Shown: positions 59,701 to 64,000 of the stretch, one piece after another | How the letters are laid out: each line of letters begins with the position of its first letter | How positions within the stretch are numbered: position 1 is the first letter of the stretch | From: Phoronis australis | Lineage: Eukaryota; Phoronida; Phoronidae | Length of the DNA stretch: 64,000 bases | Direction of reading: 5' to 3' | Assembly: GCA_002633005.1 (NCBI GenBank) | Contig: NMRA01000092.1 | Coordinates: 839,116 to 903,115, forward strand | Notes under the pieces: generated by a model | The model's database searches: none | Told to the model about the DNA's origin: nothing | What the model saw: only the letters and a program-made list of their open reading frames with translations | Program-made: the position numbers and the translations under genes

Positions 59701-62700
59701 GATACTAATGAACACCCCTAAAGCATACCATTTGTGCTGCTGTTGTGGGCAAGTTTCACTGCCACGTGTTGGGTCTTGTTCATGATTTTGATGACATCAT
59801 CAAGAGAACGGGTTTGTAGATGTTTTCACTCTGCCTAATGAGTTTCCTGAACTTTTTCAACCTAATGTACTCGCCTCCTGTCAATGAATACTTTCACTTC
59901 AAAAACCTCTCGACTTGTTTCAAGCTCAAGTAATTTCTGGGCTCGAGAAGAAGTGACAGTTTGTTATTACTTGAGACCAGACTGAAGAAAAAGGGTTGAC
60001 AGGCTTGCTGTTGTCCAATTGAAAGCAATGTGGCTGGAAATGGGTTGATCATGTGACTAAACTGAAGTTGGTAATTGGTAAATTTCGTGTTTCCTTGTTC
60101 CGTTAATGGCGCAAGCTAGCTAACCAAGATCATTATCAGGCAGTGTGGCTGGGAATGAGTTGATCATGTGACTAAACTGAAGTTGGTAGTTAGTAACTTT
60201 TGTGTTTCCTTGTTTAGTCAATGGCAACAAGCTAGCCAACCAGGGCCTTTATCAGGACGCCATCATGCAGTTTTCTGAGGCCATCAGTCTGGACCCAAGC
60301 GACTTCAGGTTTTTCGGCAATCGATCCTACTGCTACGATCGAGTAGGACAATTCGAAAAGTGAGTGTGAATGAGCCCAAAAATGGTATACATTGCAGTTT
60401 CAAAATCTTCAAGTACTGAACCATGCTGTATGAATAGAATGTGTTTCTGTTATTCGGCCGCAAATTTGTGATTGTAAGTCTGAGTATAAGGAATGCATCT
60501 TTTCTACAATACAAAATGCGTGCCTCAGCATACTTTCAGAAATGATATGGTTATGGATTTGTGTGAAATTAGAGTAACCTTTTGGATTTGGTTCTAAAAG
60601 TTGTAGTAACAGTGTGTGGGCTTATGTGCCAGATAGCAGACCTGAGTCTGTGACTGCCAAAGTTTACTCGATCATTGACTGGAAAATTAACCAATGAAAT
60701 CTTGTTGTTTCATGTCCTCTCATGCACCTTGCTGTGTATGTTCCAGAGCTTTAAAAGATGCTGACAGAGCCATATTTCTTTCGTCGGAGTGGCCAAAGGG
60801 ATATTTTAGAAAAGGAAGAGCTTTAGCAGGACTGAAGGTAATTATATTCAAAGTGAGCCACGATTTATGCGAAGGAGGTCTTGGATTGTCTGACGAAAGT
60901 AGCTGGCACAAAGCTTGCTGTCCTATTGGTTAACTTTTAGTTCTGATACTCGTCTTATTTTGTAATTTATTATCTTGTGTATTGTGTTTTATGTTTTTCC
61001 AATAAGGTGTTTGTTACTGTGACGTTTAATTCCATTTTATTCTCATTAAAAGACAATCGCTTCACTTGTTTTGAGCAGAGATTTGACCTCGATTCATTTA
61101 GCACACAATATGGCTGACACGGGGAATTTTATTTGGTCAATCTTCTAAACAAAAGTAAACACTAAGAACTTTTTTTGTTTAGCATTGTGTGTGTAGTTGT
61201 GAAAACACTGCTATCATGAATTTTGATCACATACAGCAAAGTAGTCCGCATTTCTGGGCGATTTGACTCGTCTGGTACGAGTTGGAATGCCCAATCGGCT
61301 TATTGCGAGTCGGCCAAAATCTCAGCTCACATTTATTTTATGTTGGAAACGCAATCTGCTGCTTATTATGTCGAGCCTTGAAAACAGAGTGGTGATAGAG
61401 GAATATTCAGTCGTTTAACTACGTTGTGTTGTTGCAGCTCTACGCTGATGCTGAACACTCATTTATGCAAGTATTAAAACTGGATCGTAACTGTGAGGAT
61501 GCAATGCAGGAACTGTTACGTGTTCGGACTCATCAAATCACAGTAAGTGCTGTTAACCTTCAGGTTATTGTTTATCTTGGATATGTGGAAGTTAAGAAAG
61601 ATTCCAATTTGGCCAACTTCGGAACATAACATCTCAGAGATTGCTGATCAAGTTCTTATGAAACTCACTGATACCAGGCTTTATGCATTATTCTCCAAAA
61701 CCTCACAAGGAATTGTTTTTTAATTGTTCCACTTTTGTACGAGTGGCTTCAAAATAAAACTCTAAAATTGCATAAAATGAAATAACTAAAAAACCGTAAC
61801 AATGTTTTTGAGGTTTTATATTGAGCATTTGCATTGAAAAGAATTTGTTCGTGTTGTTCATACCGTGGTTTTGCTGTCGATTTACCTTCTTCTTATGCTA
61901 GATTTGACTAAAAAGATGTGATCACGTGACCTAATTATTGGCAGATTGATAAAAGTAAAAAATTAAACTTTGCAGGCTTTTTATTTCATTAAATGCAATA
62001 TACACTTTCACTGAGTTAAAAATCTTTAGTTTAGTAGATAATGAGTTTCCTCTCCTTGCTGTACTAGAGGTTCCACTTACAATTTCTAATATTTGGAGGT
62101 TGTGTTTCCTGTTAGATAAGGTGTCATTTGCACCATTTCAGGAGATGGGTTTTTCTCAAGCACAAGCCGAGGCATCGATAAAACAGCACGGCTCTGTACA
62201 ACAGGCTTTAGACTCTCTACTGGCGGGCGTGGGTAAGGGGTATTGTGTGTGGTTGGTGCTTACTGGTACAGTAAAACTTGGATGAACAGGGTGGGCGTGA
62301 TCGAATCAATTCTTCCCTTAACTTCTGCTGCACTGTAGTTCAAATTCATGCCCTCGACCCTTCAAATAAGGGAAATTTAGTTTTATTGAAGATAAAATCT
62401 TGGTGTTGTTGGATCCAACTAATGTCAGTTTTACGGTGTGTATCAATACCGACACACACACGACTTCTATTGGTTGAATTGGTGTACCATAAATACCCTG
62501 AAGGTGTGCTGCAGTGGCTTGGTGTATGAAACTTGGGTATTTAATTCTGTAAATGCCCTGGAGGTGTGATGCTAGGACTTGGTGTGTGAAATTTGTATAT
62601 CGTCTTGTGGGTTGTGCTGCGTGTTTTGTTGCTTGAGCACATCGAGCGCTGCTCTTTTTTGTGCAGTTTTAGGTGAGGTGAAACTTTTTATACAACCACT

Positions 62701-63879
62701 GATACGTCTCTTCTGAAACTGTTGAAAACGTGATTATATGACTTGTGCTTTGTAGCAACAGCAGCAGTAGTAGTAGCATCAGCTACAGTAGTAGTACACC
62801 AGTGGCAGATTTAGGGGGGGGCCATGCCCCCCCTAAAATTCTACCAGATACCATTTGGCAGTTCGGGTGCAAATTTCTGACTACCACATGCGCACAACCA
62901 GGGGGGCTTGAGAGGTTTTAAAACAATGTAAGGGCCCTGAACAAACCCCGTTTGCCGTTTTTTTTTTTTTTAGTCAAAAGGTCTGCAAACCCAAAAAATT
63001 CGAGACCCCTGCATCCCTATATTTTAGGCTGAGTGCGTGCATCTCCCGAAATTCTGGTTATTCCTGTGCCCTGCCCCCCAACTCAAAATCCTGGATCCGC
63101 CCCTGTACACTTTACTCGTGATAAAACAGATTAAAAATGCAGAACTTGTGGGGAGTCCATGAAGGACCTGAAGGGTCAGTTGACCACGGAGTCACCGTGA
63201 TGTTATATTGGCCGGCCAGCCAATTACAGACAAAAGAAAGTAGAATCAGTAGTCATGTAATAAAACAAATATAAATTGATCCATTGGGCATGTCAGTTAA
63301 GTGGACTTGGGGAATGCAATGTTGCCCAAGGCCAAAATATAACTTGACATGTCTTCACGATCATGGTGCGTCATACCTAATCCTTTGTTGTTTTGTAGTT
63401 GTAGTACTCTGTTCCCATGATTTCTGAATGTTTTAATATAGTTTTAAGCAAGCATTACCTTTGGCTTCGACTGGCGGGAAGTTGTTTCACTGAGTGAAAT
63501 CTTAGGACTGGGTTTTTATTCTGGTTCATGAATACGCGTATTGTTTAACACCTATTAACGCTTGGTTCCAGTAGCCGAGAGCTCACTCAATGAAGTCTAT
63601 ATGTCTGATGATGAAGAGGATTTCCAGAAAATTACAAACTTTCATCCAGCTCCCATTTCGGTAAAAGATCAAAAAATGGAGTAAGTACTGGTTTTGTTAT
63701 GTTAGAAATCCTGTGATTGTGAGCACTGAAAAGACTGAATTGTTATGTTCCCACGTATGCATCATGCGGTTGCATGATACAGTCAGCTACATGTGACATC
63801 CTGCTTCTGTTAGGAACCTGCCACAGTATTGCATATACATATTCCAGGATGGCTAATTCTGTCAAGAGCAAAAAGACTG
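50680..63879 (+). CDS. Membrane-anchored J-domain/TPR/UBA protein (TTC31-like?), 5' part
   Basis: At least 15 plus-strand exons join in consistent phase: 50680-50767, 51571-51662, 53634-53766, 54833-54901, 55290-55309, 57063-57146, 57368-57505, 58110-58250, 58871-58916, 60218-60359, 60747-60837, 61438-61542, 62142-62232, 63572-63680 and probably 63848-63879. The predicted protein is about 460 residues by the window edge and continues beyond it. In order it has a hydrophobic segment (2-18) followed by RRR, a J domain with HPD at 48-50, an acidic linker (SSEDELSSEED), a Lys/Arg/Glu-rich region (about 135-255), three TPRs (about 271-383) and a UBA domain (384-413). J domains stimulate Hsp70. TPRs of this type bind the C-terminal EEVD of Hsp70/Hsp90: Asn274, Asn305, Lys335 and Arg339 match clamp positions, while the first clamp Lys is Ala270. 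UBA domains bind ubiquitin. The basic linker plus TPR resembles TTC31; a different DNAJ/TPR protein is possible. Confidence 0.8.
50768..51570 (+). other. Intron 1 of the J-domain/TPR gene
   Basis: Overlapping small ORFs at 50.95-51.29 kb lack homology signs and none fits the splice phase. I see no further exon. Confidence 0.5.
51571..51662 (+). CDS. Exon 2: J domain with HPD
   Basis: The acceptor GTGATTTCAG and donor GTAAGT are strong. It encodes the helix II-loop of a J domain: SYKKLALKWHPDKHKNSSES, containing the catalytic HPD that stimulates Hsp70 ATPase. Confidence 0.88.
52074..52129. repeat. 56-bp hairpin sequence, copy 1
   Basis: Perfect 15-base arms (52074-52088 and 52111-52125) reading TTTGAGAACCAGTTT and its complement enclose a 22-base loop. 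The whole 56-base unit recurs without a change at 54668-54723. Both copies are in introns of the same gene. Confidence 0.85.
52196..52367. mobile_element. 172-bp MITE-like inverted-repeat element
   Basis: Perfect 12-bp arms AATTGACCTATC at 52196-52207 and the complement at 52356-52367 bound the sequence. Similarity extends a few bases further in (CACCAAG against CGCAAG). No coding capacity. It sits in intron 2 just after the first hairpin copy. Confidence 0.6.
52955..53455 (-). repeat. Intronic array of CTCF-box repeat, three to four units
   Basis: Boxes of the form GCACCACCTAGTGACC lie near 53032, 53178, 53295 and 53430, about 117-146 bases apart. Shared blocks are TGCAGGATCT upstream and GGATTTTCATGAAA between boxes. 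It is the reverse orientation of the family at 18.55-20.26 kb. Confidence 0.65.
53634..53766 (+). CDS. Exon 3: end of J domain
   Basis: The acceptor is TTTTCTGCAG and the donor GTAAAT. KKFKEINLAFMRITDPEF is helix III of the J domain. The following TMYQLFREVFFSKTTEPA leads into the linker. Phase is 0 in and 1 out. Confidence 0.88.
54377..54447 (+). CDS. Possible cassette exon, 71 nt
   Basis: A candidate exon encodes MSSINKYFKSVLPLPVRPQI in phase with exon 3 and ends at a GTGTTT donor. At 71 nt it leaves phase 0, while the next exon needs phase 1, so including it shifts the frame and creates an early stop. Exon 3 joins the following exon directly in frame. It is therefore a regulated poison exon, an exon whose partner microexon I missed, or a false call. 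Confidence 0.3.
54668..54723. repeat. 56-bp hairpin sequence, copy 2
   Basis: Identical to 52074-52129, including the loop. Flanking sequences differ, so this is a separate insertion or a conserved element rather than part of a larger duplication. Confidence 0.85.
54833..54901 (+). CDS. Exon: acidic linker
   Basis: Acceptor CATTCCAAG, donor GTGAGT. The translation IYDVSSEDELSSEEDVMI followed by PPPQ is an acidic, serine-rich linker with likely casein kinase 2 sites. The frame continues through the 20-nt microexon. Confidence 0.8.
55290..55309 (+). CDS. 20-nt microexon
   Basis: Acceptor CCGTTTTTCAG and donor GTAAGT surround only 20 bases, which complete GKPLTPE in frame between the acidic exon and the basic exon. 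Phase is 1 in and 0 out, exactly as required on both sides. Confidence 0.7.
55310..57062 (+). other. Intron with dispersed repeat
   Basis: The intron holds a CA-rich stretch at 55378-55405 and a repeat at about 55960-56110 shared with 48990-49200. No further exon was seen. Confidence 0.5.
57063..57146 (+). CDS. Exon: basic coiled region, part 1
   Basis: 28 codons between TATGTTTCAG and GTGAGT. It encodes EIAKNAEDLISEEEKEKKRA then EKRRAKKK, a charged helix likely to be a coiled coil or nuclear/RNA-type basic tract. This region is the best resemblance to TTC31. Confidence 0.85.
57368..57505 (+). CDS. Exon: basic coiled region, part 2
   Basis: 46 codons between GCTTTCAG and GTAAGT. RRREKKKLEKLAE continues the charged helix, then a polar low-complexity stretch follows, ending HDSSDPEDT. 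Confidence 0.85.
58110..58250 (+). CDS. Exon: Lys-rich linker
   Basis: 47 codons between GATTTTTACAG and GTATGC. It starts NFDANAAFFTKVNKKTKTKG and remains Lys-rich to TAAEPSEQ. No fold is expected; it links the basic helix to the TPRs. Confidence 0.82.
58871..58916 (+). CDS. Exon: leader into TPR1
   Basis: 46 bases between ATCTTGCAG and GTAAGT, encoding VEDLDPIVIKSRQLA. It precedes the GNK of TPR1. The position that is Lys in the canonical carboxylate clamp falls on the final Ala here. Confidence 0.8.
59150..59700 (-). repeat. Intronic array of CTCF-box repeat, four units
   Basis: Boxes lie near 59255, 59398, 59520 and 59674. The one at 59398-59411, read on the minus strand as CCACTAGGTGGCGC, matches the CTCF core consensus CCASYAGRKGGCRS at all 14 positions. 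The last (TCACTAGATGGCGC) has one mismatch. A single further unit sits near 58365. Confidence 0.7.
60030..60260 (+). repeat. 115-bp tandem duplication across a splice acceptor
   Basis: Copy 1 (60030-60144) and copy 2 (60145 onward) share GTTGATCATGTGACTAAACT and GTGTTTCCTTGTT. They continue into the start of the TPR1 exon. In copy 1 the acceptor AG has become CG, one base is missing from the exon part and a TAG follows, so only copy 2 works. Confidence 0.85.
60218..60359 (+). CDS. Exon: TPR1 and start of TPR2
   Basis: Encodes NGNKLANQGLYQDAIMQFSE (TPR1) and FGNRSYCYDRVGQFEK (TPR2 helix A). The acceptor is TTCCTTGTTTAG. The acceptor and exon start are duplicated 115 bases upstream in a decayed form. 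The donor is GTGAGT at 60360. Confidence 0.9.
60747..60837 (+). CDS. Exon: TPR2 end and TPR3 start
   Basis: Acceptor TATGTTCCAG, donor GTAATT. ALKDADRAIFLSSEWPKGYF is followed by RKGRALAGLK. The WPKGYFRKG block supplies the Lys and Arg of the clamp. Confidence 0.9.
60838..61437 (+). other. Intron, no content recognised
   Basis: A 600-base intron between TPR exons. No element or exon identified. Confidence 0.5.
61438..61542 (+). CDS. Exon: TPR3 and C-terminal cap
   Basis: 35 codons between GTTGTTGCAG and GTAAGT: LYADAEHSFMQVLKLDRNCE then DAMQELLRVRTHQIT, the second helix of TPR3 and a capping helix. Splice phase is 0 on both sides. Confidence 0.88.
61543..62141 (+). other. Intron before the UBA exon
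   Basis: AT-rich, nothing recognised. Confidence 0.5.
62142..62232 (+). CDS. Exon: UBA domain
   Basis: Acceptor CACCATTTCAG, donor GTAAGG. EMGFSQAQAEASIKQHGSVQ followed by QALDSLLAGV matches the UBA pattern: MGF loop, helix 2 and the final A-L-x-x-L-L helix. UBA domains bind ubiquitin. Confidence 0.85.
62490..62600. repeat. 60-bp tandem duplication, two units
   Basis: Units starting at 62490 and 62550 share TAAATRCCCTGRAGGTGTG and CTTGGTGTRTGAAA. The second is cut short. It lies within the intron after the UBA exon. Confidence 0.75.
62810..63105. mobile_element. 296-bp nonautonomous TIR element, hAT-like
   Basis: The left end is CAGTGGCAGATTTAGG and the right end, inverted, is CAGGGGCGGATCCAGG. 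A perfect 5-bp target duplication TACAC flanks it (62805-62809 and 63106-63110). Internal G-rich and C-rich blocks and the CCCAACTCAAAATCCT end segment are shared with the 6411-6540 element. Inserted in an intron of the J-domain/TPR gene. Confidence 0.75.
63572..63680 (+). CDS. Exon: post-UBA linker
   Basis: Acceptor TTGGTTCCAG, donor GTAAGT. The translation VAESSLNEVYMSDDEEDFQK then ITNFHPAPISVKDQKME is acidic then neutral, with no fold recognised. Phase is 1 in and 2 out. Confidence 0.8.
63848..63879 (+). CDS. Probable next exon, 32 nt
   Basis: Acceptor ACATATTCCAG and donor GTAATA enclose 32 bases that continue the frame as MANSVKSKKT. The exon is short and rests on phase and splice signals alone. 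The gene continues outside the window. Confidence 0.45.
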
Positions 63880-64000
63880 GTAATAATCATTAAGGTAGCA
63901 AAATTCTAACTACAGAATGTTATAGCCACCTTAACAACTTTACCAGTATTCCTTCTTCGTTGTTGTGCATGAGGGGAGGCTATCTTGATTATGAATTCGG

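Noticed and set aside
1-64000. CRISPR arrays, operons, ribosome binding sites, phage or plasmid genes
   Set aside because: The spliced exon structure shows animal nuclear DNA; the tandem repeats found have no spacer pattern.

Overview
The window is AT-rich nuclear DNA of an animal. It has widely spaced small exons with GT-AG introns, few coding bases, several families of decayed mobile elements and three runs of N (10682-10689, 23934-24749, 46031-46064). No bacterial, organellar or viral gene block is visible. A multi-exon Kazal plus Ig gene, a J-domain/TPR gene with short introns, and deuterostome-like repeat clutter suggest a marine invertebrate, perhaps a hemichordate or cephalochordate. 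That placement is an inference and cannot be settled from the sequence.

Left part (1-12.7 kb). The 3' end of a plus-strand secreted Kazal/Ig protein gene (IGFBP7/KAZALD1-like) occupies 265-4220, with its 5' end outside the window. An intergenic stretch follows, holding a cruciform-forming sequence (5156-5230), a small TIR element (6411-6540) and a decayed LINE reverse transcriptase (7662-8065). A minus-strand gene for a small secreted protein of unknown family runs from a TATA box at 12.67 kb to a stop codon at 9737. The 3' end of a LINE coding region lies in its intron.

Middle part (12.7-50 kb). This is mostly noncoding. It holds a GAT-rich low-complexity tract, a five-unit 60-66 bp tandem repeat, and an array of about eight diverged ~150-bp units, each carrying a CTCF-core-like box (18.55-20.25 kb). 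It also has a (TA)n run, a long-TIR palindromic element at 41.9 kb, two copies of a ~300-bp repeat, a short TATA-driven minus-strand ORF at 39.6 kb, and a 943-bp TIR element at 45.3 kb with a tRNA-like segment inside. Several orphan exon-like ORFs are listed with low confidence.

Right part (50.7-64 kb). One plus-strand gene of at least 15 coding exons fills this part and runs off the right edge. Its predicted protein has an N-terminal membrane segment, a J domain with HPD, an acidic and then strongly basic linker, three TPRs with four of the five Hsp70/Hsp90 carboxylate-clamp residues, and a UBA domain. This architecture reads as a membrane-tethered cochaperone with a ubiquitin-binding module. 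It is probably TTC31-like, but the assignment is not certain. Its introns carry two identical 56-bp hairpins, short TIR elements, further arrays of the CTCF-box repeat in the opposite orientation, and a tandem duplication that has left a dead copy of a splice acceptor and exon start.
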